A stretch of 64,000 bases of DNA from Wolfiporia cocos. Lineage: Eukaryota > Basidiomycota > Agaricomycetes > Polyporales > Phaeolaceae. Below are positions 37,883-49,960 of this stretch, piece by piece. Position numbers and translations under genes: made by a program. A model generated the notes under the pieces. That model did not search any database. It saw nothing but the letters and a program-made list of their open reading frames with translations, and was not told the origin of the DNA. The stretch lies in contig JACCLO010000013.1 of the NCBI GenBank assembly GCA_029448655.1, forward strand, positions 992,001 through 1,056,000, in the 5' to 3' direction. Within the stretch, counting starts at the first letter, position 1. Each line of letters begins with the position of its first letter.

Positions 37883-38020
37883 TCATTTCTGGAGTCACTA
37901 TATCCAATGGGATCAGCTCAACCTCGATCTTCAAAGAAGTGCCCTAATAGCTAGAACAGATTAAGACAGAGTGCAACAAGAGTAAGACCAAGGATAACCC
38001 ACTGTTGCATGCTGGAAATA
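37883..38020 (-). pseudogene. Inverted relic of a UstYa-like first exon
   Basis: Read on minus, this segment matches the membrane-anchor exon of the UstYa-like gene at 57,930-58,075, including the start region, the Leu-rich helix and the exon-end ATATAGTG. Flanking sequence on both sides matches copy B on plus. So only this roughly 140-bp piece is inverted. No second exon follows in copy A. Confidence 0.65.
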
Positions 38021-38084
38021 AGGATCTGATATGCATTGCAGGCTATGCAGGGTCCCAAAGCTCCTGACCTATAGGGCAGGTGAT

Positions 38085-41000
38085 ACAGTGATTAACAAAT
38101 TAGTGGCAATTTGAGAGATTACCCTGACATACTTACTTCCACAATTTATCATGTACATCAGCAAAGTGTGAGATCATAGATCTACTCATATCTATGTAGA
38201 TATACCTAGCAGGTCCTGTAAATGTAGGCAGACTGGTATAGTCATGTATAGCCCCTCTTATGATAGCAGGTCCATGCAATAGCAAGTGCCCAAGGGATGC
38301 ATTCTTGCAAGGACATGGCACCCAAGCTCATGCTATTGCAAGGACTTCACCTGAAGCCCTCATTATTGTGAGGACCTTATCTGAGGTCATTTCTACTGTG
38401 AGGACCGCATAATAGTGGTTGCCAGGCCTAGGAAGGCAGTAACATAATCTGAGGCACGTATTGTAATCTATCATATTCATTCAATGTAGTGCCAATGAAA
38501 CTTGAATGTATTCAGAATATGCATGTATGAGCACAATAATACCTGTAGTAACAGTAACTGACAGAAAGGGCCATGAAAGATCTACCAGAGAGCATCAGTC
38601 AGTAGCCTCAAGCATCAATGAACATGCACTGTCCATGCCATGAATTGGCACAGATAGTGGAAGGACTCACATGCCCTGGTGTGTTGCATGAGCAGCAGTG
38701 TATGTGGAGGGGTGGGGATGGGGGTGGACACTTACATGTATGTCAGCCAGCACACATCTTGATGAGGCAGCTTGCTGAGGCAGTTGCATGGGATGTCAAC
38801 ATTCAATCCCCATGTCCATGTGCATGGCAGCAATTTCCATGTCAGTGCAGGCCCAGAAAGCCAAGCTTCATACTCAGAGGGAAAAGCAGGCAGAAAATGT
38901 ACCTCATCATGAGAACCTGGAGATGGTAGAAGATTTGAGCTTGCCAAATGATGCCAGCATGTTCTGGAGTGACTCATACATTATGTACCTGTATCTTAGG
39001 GATGATATGGGTCAATATATGCATGTTATTGGAGTGGCTTACAAGTAAGAACTGGAGTCTGGCTGGACCCCACCTTGCTGGCTCTCTTGCTGCTTACACT
39101 GAGAAGTGCATCTCCAGCTCCACTGTGCACTCCTTGCATGGCATCATATTGATGTCAATGGTGGCCATACCTACTGTGCGAGAGCAGCAACTCCATTCAC
39201 ACCTGACACACTCAAGATCAGCTGTGATTGCACACTACTTGGGGGAAGGTAATCAGCACTCCCCAGCACAGACTTGAGGCCCAGGCATGGCTTTCTATCC
39301 TTCATTGCCATTGATGAGTCTGCAACAGCATGGACCTAATGGAAGGGCAACAGGACCTTCTGCAGTGTTGCAGGTCTGCCTGTGCTGCCTGAGGTAAAAT
39401 TGAATGAGGACAAGGGGTGAGCAGTGGAGTGAGAAGGGTGTCACTCACAAATGCAGAGTGGCATGGCAAGTTGGATGAACTGTACTGTACTGTGGGGGAA
39501 TAGTGCACCCTGAATCTTGAAGGGCAGGATGACAGGTGCAGAAGTGAGATTGAGCAGATGGAGATGTGGGCGGTCAAGCTTGCACTCACCTGGGTGGGAC
39601 AGCAGACAGCGGCCTTGTTCTTGCATACAAGGGACATGAGGGAAGGAGAAAAGATGGGGTGTGGAACAGTGGATGGCACTGGTCATTATATAGTGCTGCA
39701 AGCAGCATGATGTGGCATTGACAGCAATGGTGTCATGAGCATGACACGATAGTGACATTTGTGTAGTGGAGGGCCAGATATGGAAATATGATTACTTTTT
39801 TTGGCCCACTTAGCTCACTAGCATTCACTTTGCCAAACCGTAGCAAGTGGCATTGGTGCTAACTTAAGCTTAATTGATTGATCACCTACATGTACTCATC
39901 TGTGTGGTCACTCATAAAATCAGTGAGTAGCTGAGATCAACTACTGGCCAGTATGACAACCTCTGCCACACTGCTGCAATGGGCAATGCAATTGCTGTAA
40001 ACAGCTTCTCATGTGTGTAGTTGGTTGTTGTGTTATCATTTGGTGTCTCTTGAGGGGATGGTGTCACCTCACCAGTACTCACATTGAACACTGTCATTAA
40101 GAATCCTGTCCTTGTTAATCCTGCAGTAAATATGTCCGCCCTCTTTGATCCTGCAATTAATCTATCTGTCCTCTATGATCCTGCAATTAATATTTTGGTC
40201 GTCATGAATCATTTTCTGTTGGTGTTGTTCCTGCACGGTCTGCACAATACTCTATGCATAATATCTGCTCATATATACATATATCTACTGAACAAGCATT
40301 TACAATAATTGACGGACTATATATAAGACCTTGGTTTTTTGCCGATGTAGGAGCCATACAAGGCACAGCCCACATCTCATCTGAGAACAAGCCAACCACT
40401 TGGTGCACTATAACAACTCCTGAAATTCTGCAGAAGCACTTAGAGTCTGGGGATTATGTCACAGCAGCCTAGTTCTTTAATGTGTTGAAGGAACATCAGA
40501 CAGGCCTTGCCAAATTCAGAAGTAGTGTCAAACTGCTGGACGAACTGATATCAATTTTGTTCTGCCTGAGTATGTAAATTTTGCTGCTCATGACATCATA
40601 AAATTCCATGACTCTTGATCCCTCAATTGCCCTAGAATACACAGAACAAAGTTGGGATTATCAATGATATAATCCTGGAAAGTCTGCAATTAAGGATGTG
40701 ATAGCTTAATCCCTTTGATGTCAAGGTGGAGTACAGTCTGACATCCTACCATTAATTTGGTGCATATGCTAGAAATACATCTGAACAAGCCATGCTCACA
40801 TCTCATCCAGGTAACTCCTAAGATAGTAGCCTCACTATATACTGCGATTTCCATACAGAGTCTGTGGTGTGACATAGAGGTTAATGTATGCTGGTTCCTA
40901 TTCATGGGTCAAGAATCCTATCCATTTACACCTAGAAGATGAAGGAAAGACCCAGAATTCTCATCAAGAGCTTAGATATTACTTGAACAACCCTCTGGAA

Positions 41001-41250
41001 GATGTTGATGACATGGTAAAACAGTGGGCATGAGTGAATGTCAAGAATCCCCACTTGTAAGCTGTATAGGTCTTTGTATTACATACTTCCATCTCATTGA
41101 CTCAGACTGCCCCCACCCACAATGGCTCTGTAGCAACAAGTGATAACTCTGCCATCACATGCTATGGTATGAATCACTTAGCTGCCACTACTTATGTACA
41201 AGCAGAATGGCTCCCTTGAAAAAAATCCCAAATATGATCTGCTCTGGTAG
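38085..41250. other. CpG-poor region of decayed repeats
   Basis: CG dinucleotides are very rare while TG and CA are common. Open frames at 38.6-39.7 kb on both strands look like a decayed transposon coding region, but I could not identify the family. At 40,090-40,200 a degenerate tandem repeat (see separate entry) occurs. Confidence 0.5.
40090..40330. repeat. Dispersed element end with about 28-bp tandem repeats (copy 1)
   Basis: Units of the type TGATCCTGCAATTAA plus a TCTGTCCTC-like spacer are repeated about four times. About 120 bp of unique sequence follows (ATAATATCTGCTCATATATA, then a GACGGACTATATATAAGA-like stretch). The same arrangement is present at 54,935-55,240. It probably marks the terminus of a dispersed DNA element. 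Confidence 0.6.
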
Positions 41251-41961
41251 TGTTGCAGGTCATATACCCGTTCATATATTTGAGTCATGAATATAAAATT
41301 TTCTTCTGTACGGAGTCCTGCGATTGATTACAAGGCAAATATAATCTGAATAAGCCCTTGGGCCCTAGGTCAAAGACTCTAGGGGATCGTTTAATATTCA
41401 ATACACGTTAGAGAATATAAGTGGTTCAAGAGCAGGTCTTCTTGGAGTATAAGACTTGCCTAAGTCCAAGACGTTGATGTACACTCCAAGGATTTAGTCG
41501 GTTTGAGAGCTCAGCAAATACTGAGAGTAATTTCCTATGTTTAAGAATGAGTATAAGACTTCTTGTTTATACAACAAGGTTTAGCTGAAGAACTTTGATG
41601 CTAAGTACATCAGTTTATATACTATGTTAAATTTCAGAGGTCCTGTCAGTCCCAGATGCTACTGATACTATCTGCATTATAGTATGCAATGTTTGATAAG
41701 TATGCAATGATATATCTGAGATGATAGATAGAAATGATAATGGTGGTTGAACACCATCTGTCGATCAGTGATGATAAATATGAAATGAGGGCAGAGTTGG
41801 ATCTGCCGGTATCAAACTGTACCCTATACACTAGTACAACCGGGGATACACCCAGTAGAGTCACGAGTATCCAGGGGGGTTGGTTGCGCAACAAGTCCCT
41901 GTATTGTATTCACCCAGTGGTGAGTTCTGTCAGCATTCAAAAAACTGGAACAACCGTAACA
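41251..41961. mobile_element. Solo LTR, same family
   Basis: 711 bp, TGTTGCAGG...CCGTAACA, flanked by perfect 5-bp duplications GGTAG (41,246-41,250 and 41,962-41,966). CpG loss is advanced, comparable to the outer LTR at 36,051. Confidence 0.92.
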
Positions 41962-42226
41962 GGTAGAAGTGCTCCAATTACTACTTAGAGGAACAAATCT
42001 CCCAGACAGTTTTTTTTTATCTTCAAAATTGATGGAGTTATTTCTCTGAGACATCTTTGATTTTGCCACATACCAAATGCGGATGATAAGCCGGATATGG
42101 TGTCTTGGATCTTATCACTATCTGAGTCATCAAGGCGCTTGGCCAGCACCTCTGTAACTCCTACTGGAACTGAATTCTTTTACCTTAACCCTTTGCGTTC
42201 AACCCCAAGCAATATTCATCCATCAA

Positions 42227-42394
42227 TCAGACCATCCAATGCTCCAGATGCCATGTCAAAAGGGGGTCAACTGATATTGGAGCTCTTGGTATGTTTTCTT
42301 CAAGTGTTTTGAAGGTGTAATCACAATTCTCGCATAGGTGGTGCTTGATGACTCCCCAGAAGAACTCAGTGGAATTGAACTCACAGTAGATGTG
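42227..42394 (-). mobile_element. IS630/Tc1-type DDE transposase C-terminal remnant
   Basis: The minus frame contains FNSTEFFWGVIKHHLCENCD followed by YTFKTLEENIPRA. This matches the end of DDE_3-type (IS630/Tc1) transposases, in which NxIExFWG holds the third catalytic acid. The E is present, but the upstream catalytic domain is not visible nearby. Remnant only. Confidence 0.65.
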
Positions 42395-42864
42395 CCTGTT
42401 GATGGTCCTGAGCAGAAGAGTAAGCCATGAAATTTTGAAAGTCAGTGAAAAAAGTGTTATTGTATGTAGTGTAGCGACAGCACGCAGAGTCTGGTTGTGC
42501 GTATTCATAGTTTTACAGTCTTGTCTAGCTAGACATAGCTTTTTTATTACTTTTATAGAATGTTAAAAAGATTTCTTGGCTCCGGCCAGTTTTGCCGCTA
42601 TACAAAAGTAGCGGTAGCTACTAGTGACTCGCACCATAGGCATGCTGAGGAAATCACGCCTCATTCAAATGAAACTCTCTGTCTGTTCCGATCAAGGGCT
42701 GATGATGCCTAAGAAGAAGTGGCTTAGGGCAGTGATGAACTATGTTAGCTGCAACTCAAATGCACGTGTCAACTTTGGTAGAGATATTTAAGACATGGCT
42801 ATGCACGTTGAGGCGATCACGCTATCTGCGTAGGTTGGCACACCTGATATCCCCACTGTCCAGC

Positions 42865-44750
42865 ATGACAGGACCCAATCTTCACCTCGACCCGACCTTT
42901 GGATGTACCTTCATCAGTATACTGTTCTCTACCCTGTACGTGGTAATATTATGTCCAGACCCACGATCTCAACACCGGTATCTGTATAACAGATTTTATG
43001 GCGTGACATGTGCACAGGTGTTATACTACGCATGGGAATACCGTGGTGACAAGTGGTACACTAGACTACTAGTAAATGATCTAAGATATGACTATTATTA
43101 TGTCTACTAACCACCACGTTGTTGCAGGTTACCGCGTTATGGTATGTCCACGAATCCTCGTGAGCGAGCACTTCCTAATGAAGCGCAGGCTTTTAGACAC
43201 CGCGACCGTGATTTTGACCATAGACGTAAGCATACTTAACATCGACACTTACGACCGAGATAACACAGTACAGATTCTGTGGGGATATGTTATCCAGAGT
43301 CATGCCGACGTTCCAGGCCTTCTGGTAATACGAAAGTGAGTTCATGTATCACCGTTATCTTATGAATAAATGGCCATTTACATGAGTCTGCAAAGCCCAG
43401 CGCTAGTGAGTATATCCTATGTTTACAAACTTTGGCGCAAGTTTGATGTAAGTATATACTAGGCAGAGTATTCTCTCGCAGTATGTGCATTTGAGTATAT
43501 TATCTGCTTACACCCTCATCGAGTATATGTAGTCAGTCATCATTCTGCTGGTTCAAAGGTGAGAGTAGATTTTTGTGAAGCAAACAGTCACCCCAACCTA
43601 CGCAACAGCTGCTACATGTCTACAATTTGGAGATGTAAGTACGCCATTTACTTCCATAGTGGTACGCTTCACTACATGTTCAATCCGCGGAGCAGTGTCG
43701 AATCGCAAGTGGTATCGTGTGCCAATGGCGATAACTATGGTATGTTACACTTTCGACGAAAATATACAGAGCTGCTCACCAGATTGTAATATCTCACCAG
43801 ACAATTTCTGCTCTCGCATCATGTGGTTGGTGGCATCTTATAACTCTCACGAGACTGATACTGATCATTGCTTATTAGCATCCGGATTCGGTGAGCTTAA
43901 AATCTTGGCAGTGATCTGTACAATCTGACCGTGTAAGTAACACAGCATGTAGCTACCTAGGGTAGGTTTATTTGACCATTAGCAAGCATTGTGCCCTTGG
44001 CTCACCGTGACTGAAAGCTCCACTGACCATGTATTTCCTGGAACATTCATTATATCCGAGGTATCCTTACATGTGAATCTGGTTCGGAACTGTGACTAAC
44101 TTCGAGATGTAGATACCGGCCACCTTGCAGACTATCTGTGCTGCCAGCACAGACGCTTATATTACTATATCCCTGACGCTGCTTCTACGTGGGGAGAGGA
44201 CGGGATTTAGACAGTGCGTCACCTGAAAATCTGCCGTCCAGGGGTATACCCTTACACATAAGCAGTACGGAGTCGCTGATTCAAACACTCGTGGTGTATA
44301 CAATCAATAGAGGTGTTCTTACAACGTATATTTACTCCCTGAATTTTGCAAAGCATCAAGAGAGAGTGCTGACCAATAATCGTGCTATTCTAGGATTCTT
44401 CCAGTAATCCAAACCATCGTGGTACGAAAAAGTACAGCTGTAGCACTCTGTAGCTCATAAAAATGCAGTTCCTTTCTCTACCAAAGGATCAGATGGTCTG
44501 GGCTATTTTCCACTACCCTGGGAGCAAAAGTGCGTTTCTTATTTCGTTCATGTCACGCCATAATGACGTTTTAGCAGTCTACGTAAACTCACTTCTCGCC
44601 ATGTACGTTTTGAATGTGTTTACTTTGAGATCATTGTTTGAGCAACGAATAGGATCAATGCCCGTCACATTATCATGCAAAACAAGCAGAAAGTCACTAA
44701 AACAACAGGTCTATCGATGCAGGAAATCCCCTTGGATAACTTATAATTAG
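42865..44750 (+). CDS. DUF6534 family membrane protein (micro-exon rich, possibly decayed)
   Basis: DUF6534 proteins are multi-pass membrane proteins of unknown role, abundant in Agaricomycetes. Exons at 42,865-42,935, 42,993-43,071, 43,128-43,141 (14 nt) and 43,189-43,225 join in phase. They give NLHLDPTFGCTFISILFSTL, FYGVTCAQVLYYAWEYRGDK and LLVTALWLLDTATVILTID, the conserved N-terminal pattern. At the other end, LIQTLVVYTINRGVLTT (about 44,275-44,325), FLSLPKDQMVWAIFHYPGSK and, after a 48-bp intron, VYVNSLLAM...LNV are the conserved C-terminal blocks. Middle exons (43,274-44,200) are unclear, with no confident helices 3-5, so partial decay is possible. It lies between the two segmental-duplication copies. 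Confidence 0.65.
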
Positions 44751-44754
44751 CACG

Positions 44755-45505
44755 CAAAGGTCAGCGCACTTGATCAAGGTTCGGTACCTCTTGTGAGGTA
44801 CATTAGAGCGACGATCTGATGACGCTGGTTGACAGGCGGTCACCAGACATTGACATGTCAGATGAAGAAAGTAAACAACATCTGGTAGATCATTGCCTGC
44901 ATAGTTACCTCCAGCTTGCGACAAGTTGTTGTTCAAAGGGTTGTTGTTGCGATAAAAACTGAAGATATTGTACAAAATCACGGTTGCCTTCTAGCCTGGA
45001 AAATATCAGCCCGCACCTCGTTAAGATCAGATTCCCAGCTTTCCTGCCTGTTCCCGAGTGGCATGTGCGCTGCCAGATGCCAAAACGTCTGATCAAGACC
45101 AACAAATCATCACCGTCCATTGTTGCTATTGCCATCGTCATCGCCATCATCTAAGTCTTCTCGAAAAATAGCTATGAAAGAACATCTCTATCTCAGAATT
45201 AATAACCCCCCCTCCATGACATGCGCTCGTCATCCTAATTCCTCATCCGAGCTTGTGCAGAGATCAATTAAGACTCCTTGCGCGACCGTCGCTAGGGATT
45301 GTTCAGTGTGAGTCCTGTGTTGTGTTGCAGGTGATTGCTATCCGGGGCGTGCACGAGCGGCGGCGGCGGCTTCGCGTGCTCTCTTTGTCTTACTTGTTGT
45401 GAAAGCGCCCGCTCGCGAGGCTCCGCGCACCCTTATAATTTCCAGGAACTTCGACCGGGTGATTACGAACGCACGGCGTAGGTACGTAGTACAATTCGTC
45501 TCCTT
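44755..45505. other. Intergenic, nothing recognised
   Basis: No motif-bearing open frame. Short GC-rich (GGC)n-like stretch near 45,358-45,372. Confidence 0.4.
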
Positions 45506-46514
45506 CAAATGCAGCTGTTGTCACCTTATGATGCATTTCTGACGGTGGCAGGTCAAGAGATTCATGTTCGTATCCACCTAGTAAGCTACGGGATTTGAAG
45601 AAACGATGCAACTTCGAGTACATAGTCGCCGCGCTCCTCTAACATCGGAGTGTGGCTTGATCTCTCAAATGTGCGCCATCTAACTAACGGAATCTCTTGA
45701 AAAAACGGACGGACCACAAAGTCCTGAGCGACATCGGCGCGGCCATTTATCACCAGAGTGGGCACTCGAATTTGCTTCAAGCGGTCGGTGATGGTCCATT
45801 CCTTTAGTTCATGAGTCCACCTGGAATGCTGCGTTTGAGCTTCCCCAGGGCAGCCGATCTATGTCAGAATAGACTCACATTGCGATCTCGACAGTCGGGT
45901 CTCCATCTTCTCCAAATGCACCTTCTACAGGACCCAGGAACTCCGGAGGCATGGGCTTCACCGTACAGCCGTGCTTGGCATAGAACGCCTTCAAGCCCCT
46001 TCCAAATCTCTTTGGATTATGCCAGCCCGCCGCTATATCGTCCTTGACATCTTGCGGGAAGGTGTCTAACAATTGCACCATCGACTTGACCCATAGGTCG
46101 TGGGATGCAAGAGAATTGGTTAATATCAAGTGGCGCAGACCTTGAGGGCGACGTCTGACTTCGAACTCGGCGCCCAACATGCCGCCCCATGAGTGTCCCA
46201 GTATGTCGAAATTGTCTTGAACGTCGAAATAGGCGAGCAGATTGACGAGCTCGTCAATGAAGAGCTCTATTGTCCAGAATGAATGGGGCTTGTCCGGCAG
46301 GTGGGTCGACCGGCCGCTCCCGATTTGGTCATACAGGATGACCGGGGTAGATGATAGGGCAGTGAGGTGTATGGTGTCCACTTTGTACAAAAAATAAGAT
46401 AAATCGCGCGAGTGTCAAAAATCGCGCGAACTCTGGCGCTTATTGGCTGGGGAAGCGCCGGTGAGTTCCTTCTCTCTGTGATGTTGAGTCTTATTTAGGG
46501 GCGAATATTCGAAT

Positions 46515-46610
46515 GCCTCGATAGATCAGTGGTATAACGTGGCTGCTTTATGTGTGAATTTTTGACGTTGGTCACCATGTTCGATCCCTGATGGCCACTA
46601 TTTTTTGTAC
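46515..46610 (+). ncRNA. tRNA-like pol III unit (degenerate tRNA or SINE head)
   Basis: An A-box-like TAGATCAGTGG, a B-box-like TGTTCGATCCC about 50 bases later, and a T6 run at about 46,601-46,606 form a pol III arrangement. Acceptor and T stems do not pair well, so this is not a normal tRNA. It sits just inside the left end of the large element. Confidence 0.3.
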
Positions 46611-46785
46611 CGGATGCCTGCCGACAAGTCTTACAGTCGCGCTGACGAAAAAAGAGGTGGTGGTCAAATCACATCATATGACTATAGCTATGAACAGCGA
46701 GCTACAATACAATTATGTGAAGTCCATAATCTACCACAACGTAAATAGTGAATAATTATGAGACCCCCAGCAGCAGAACCGGCCT

Positions 46786-48463
46786 TCAGAACTTGAATGC
46801 CAAGTTAGCCCCACCAGCGCGTGACCACGGATTTTGAACACAGGCATAGCCCTGTGGCAACCTTCCTGGATTGACATATCTAGTAATGGCATTGCCATCA
46901 TCACTACGAGATGTAGCAGGGCCCTGTAGATCGGCAGGGACTTGGGGTTCCTCGGTAGTCAGGTCAATCACAGCAAGTGGAATATTTGCAGTTTCCGTTT
47001 CAACGGTCGGCTGCTCAGGTAGGTCAGCTTGTACCTGGGCTGGCACATCAGCATCAACAGCTGCGAGTTCAGTGGTGTCTGCGGCTGCTTCGATAGCCGC
47101 TGTTGCCACTCCTGTAGCACTGGCATCATTGCCGCCGTCCGATTCCACTGCAAATTGTAAATGAGACTAAATCTCTGTAAATGCTATTATCTACACACCG
47201 TCATCTGTAATCACCTTGCGAATCCTCTTCGAGTGATGTACTGGTGAAGGGCTCCGTGAGTGCAGTTCATTCTCGATGAACTTGTCGATCTCGTCATCTT
47301 CTGATACAAGGGAGATCTGATCAAGTTGCCGTTTCAAACCAATGGCTTAGTGCTGGTGAGCGAGGGGCCAAAGTCACATAGTGGTAAATACTTACAACTA
47401 TGGCTGACCTGCTTTCCCTTACCAAGCCCCACAGCAGTAGGACTTTCCGGTGGAGGCTTGAGATACGTCTCGGACTCAATGGTTGCTCGTGTTGCTGATT
47501 GTATGTAGCTATGGTTAATAAAAGCAGTTTTTGTGTATTAGTTCAGCACTCACCGATATAAATGTATGACTCCGCCCAGCTTGCCGTCGGGCGAGCCATA
47601 ATACCGTGGTAGTCGCTCGCTGTCGGATGGGAGACCTTCAATATCTCAAAATGCCTGTGAACCCTTGCCAGGGCTATATATGGTAGCTCCAGCTTCAAGA
47701 TGCCCACATCGTCGTCGGCATCTATTGTTGTAATCCATGGGTGATCACGGGCAAGAAATTCGAAGAGAAGCGGAAGCTTAGTGCGGAAGAAATGATTCAT
47801 ACGCGCAGGGCCCCAGCCCCTCTTGATCATCAAGCCATTCTCAGCCGACGCTACAAGCCCATATTGGCGCCGTTCAACCCAAACATGTGGGCTTGGGATT
47901 TTAGCATCAAGTAGACGGGTGTCATCCTGTCTCCCAGAACGTAAGTTGAATGTAGCTCACAGTCATAAAATACATACTGCATCGTTACTGAGGCCACAGG
48001 TCCACACCCTCACTGCCTGGATCCTGAACCAGCCTGTAGGTGTTTTCTTGCCGCTTGCAGCACCCGAGGGGGGGTCGTTGACGGAGGATTGCTTAGTTGC
48101 CTTCTTCGTCTATATGCACCGGATCCTCAGTCTTCTCAGCGAAGCACTGAGATGTTGATTCACGTACCTTATTCCCTTTTCGATAACACTGTCCCCAGCA
48201 GAAGCTCGGAAGGTGGCCATGGATTCAGTGTGTGCTTTCCCTCGTAGGCCAGCAAAGCTGCCCTGACTCTTTTTCTCCTTGACCAGTTGTGTCACCAATG
48301 CGCCAAAGTCTCTAGCAGCAGGCTGGAAAAAATTAGCGATAAGTGTCGATGTTATTGAGGTTTTGACACTTACCTGTGGTGAGTGCGGTCGCTCTGTCTC
48401 CTCCTCTGAGCTGTCGCCAATCTGACTCTGTGAGCCGCTAGCCTTGAAGACCTTGCGTGCCAT
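46786..48463 (-). CDS. Transposon-encoded 437-aa protein with SUMO-interaction-like motif
   Basis: Seven exons stay in phase: 48,463-48,374; 48,322-48,164; 48,109-47,978; 47,926-47,554; 47,494-47,396; 47,297-47,199; 47,147-46,786. No catalytic family is recognisable. The N-terminus is basic then acidic (MARKVFKASGSQSQIGDSSE). The middle has GWFRIQAVRVWTCGLSNDA and an ordered-looking block (about residues 160-260) with MNHFFRTKLPLLFEFLARDH and DDDVGILKLELPYIALARVH. The C-terminal third is acidic and Ala-rich with VIDLTTEE, a classical SUMO-interaction-type motif, and ends GYACVQNPWSRAGGANLAFK. It is divergent from the integrase gene within the same element. A DNA-binding or accessory transposition role is inference. 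The second intron's donor is my choice among alternatives. Confidence 0.72.
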
Positions 48464-48589
48464 CCTTGCTGTCTGAGCCGTAGGGATCAAGCACAACAGC
48501 CAAACCCCCAAATTTGTGCTCTGCACGCATTGATTACTAAGCATAGGTACAAGAAGTGGCTTGGGAGACGACGACTACTTGACACCAGT

Positions 48590-49960
48590 TGGCCTCCGCT
48601 CTGGGCCCCAAGGCTTCATGATACTATGCCGCTCTGCGAGAGTACCTATGTGCTCGAATTTCCTGCATTGAGTTTGATGAGCAAGTGAAGGAGCTGCTCG
48701 ATTCCACACATCTTAGTACGTGCATCTGTGCACGCATAGATTCACCCTCTGATTTGGCATGATGCTGTAGTACAGCTGCATAACTTGCTTATCGTTCCTT
48801 TGTTTAATACTTCCACCCCCCATGCACTCCCCACGCCATCCCCAGACGTACCGAAGCCACCGCCCCACAAACGGCGGCATACCCACCCGTATCAGGGTGC
48901 TGATAGCTCCTGGAGACAATCACGAAGCCCTTCGAGCTACAGCCGCTGCCATTTAGGGACGAGATATCTGTAGAACGCGGCGTGCAACTTCTACCTGAAC
49001 GACAAGGTAGGCTGTACGCTTATTATGTTCAGTAATTCTGGCTCACAGCTGCTGCAGAACCTTCTGGTAGTCGACCACCACTGCACTTGCATCCGTCTCG
49101 CGTGGCTTTGCAGTGCAGTACATCTCTGATCGCATCAACCTCATATCGGCCCAGCGCAACTCTCGAAAGCGGTGTCCTCCTTGATGATGCTTGCGTTTGA
49201 GGTGAGTACAAGTTCATGTTCTACTACTCTGCTGACAAGTCCACTAGGTGAAATTGAAACAGCTTATCATGCACGCTTTATCGCTGACGTCGACCTCTCA
49301 CGCCATCGCGTCCATTCGCACTGCATCAACAAGCAGTACCGCTGCCCCCTCTCTGTCTCTTTGTTTGACACGCTCTTCACGATCTCTCCCGCTGTCCTCC
49401 CGAACAAATCAGCCGTGACGATGCGCTCCCATAATTTGGGTCAGCAGTACAGTGCTCCTCGTGCATGAGTTGCTCAACCGACTTACGAGGATTTAGACCG
49501 TTTTTGCTTTGTACGAACACCCTTCAAATAAGAAGGCCCTCCCCACCAGCATCAGCGCATCGATAGTCAGGTCACCGATCACCAGCATTGACAGCAGTAC
49601 GTCCTGGACCGTGAACTTCACGTCGACACTCCGCGCGCAGGTCATGCTGAGCTGCAGTATCATGCTACTGTCCGCCGTTCGGCGCGACAATCGGCTACCG
49701 CGGAGGAAATATCTTCATCGCCAATCTGATCTTCAAGCCGTCGCATTTCACGGTGTAGTACTTTGACAAACCCGGGAGCGGCGTTGTCGCGCACGAGGAG
49801 AAGTGCGTGTTCAACTATGTCGACGGCGGGTGGTATTATGAGGCAGACGAGGTTGCGAGGTGCGTGCGAGACGGGAAGCTGGAGAGTGATCACTAATGAT
49901 CTTTAGGGACACGACAAGAGCTTCTTGCTCAGGGACACCTTTGACGAGGTAAGGTGAAAT
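48590..49960 (+). pseudogene. Gfo/Idh/MocA (dihydrodiol dehydrogenase-type) oxidoreductase pseudogene
   Basis: Plus-strand frames show scattered pieces of the C-terminal half of this NAD(P)-dependent family. SITSIDSSTSWTVNFTSTLR-like text is at about 49,570-49,640. YFDKPGSGVVAHEEKCVFNY (about 49,757-49,820), then GGWYYEADEVARCVRDGKLE (about 49,825-49,890) and a GHDKSFLL-like end follow in another frame. Several frameshifts and stops separate them. The N-terminal Rossmann part is not clearly visible in 48.6-49.2 kb. GC is higher than in the surrounding transposon, as expected for a captured cellular gene. Confidence 0.65.

Larger units (their letters stand above)
32440..38080. repeat. Segmental duplication, copy A (decayed)
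   Basis: This stretch matches 45,510-46,368 plus 57,005-58,125 in the same order and orientation. It covers an iminopeptidase gene, its upstream region, and the sequence leading into the UstYa-like gene. Copy A is interrupted by a 943-bp element, by a TIR element with nested LTRs, and by a microinversion near its end. Similarity fades after the intron-3' sequence GATCTGATATGCATTGCAGG at about 38,030-38,050. Confidence 0.8.

Noticed and set aside
36051..41961. A full LTR retrotransposon spanning 36.0-42.0 kb between two LTRs
   Set aside because: Each LTR has its own, different 5-bp target duplication, so they are independent solo LTRs and not a pair flanking one element; no gag-pol motifs lie between.
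27008..44981. CRISPR-like or bacterial operon structure
   Set aside because: No spaced short direct repeats with unique spacers; gene structure is eukaryotic with introns.
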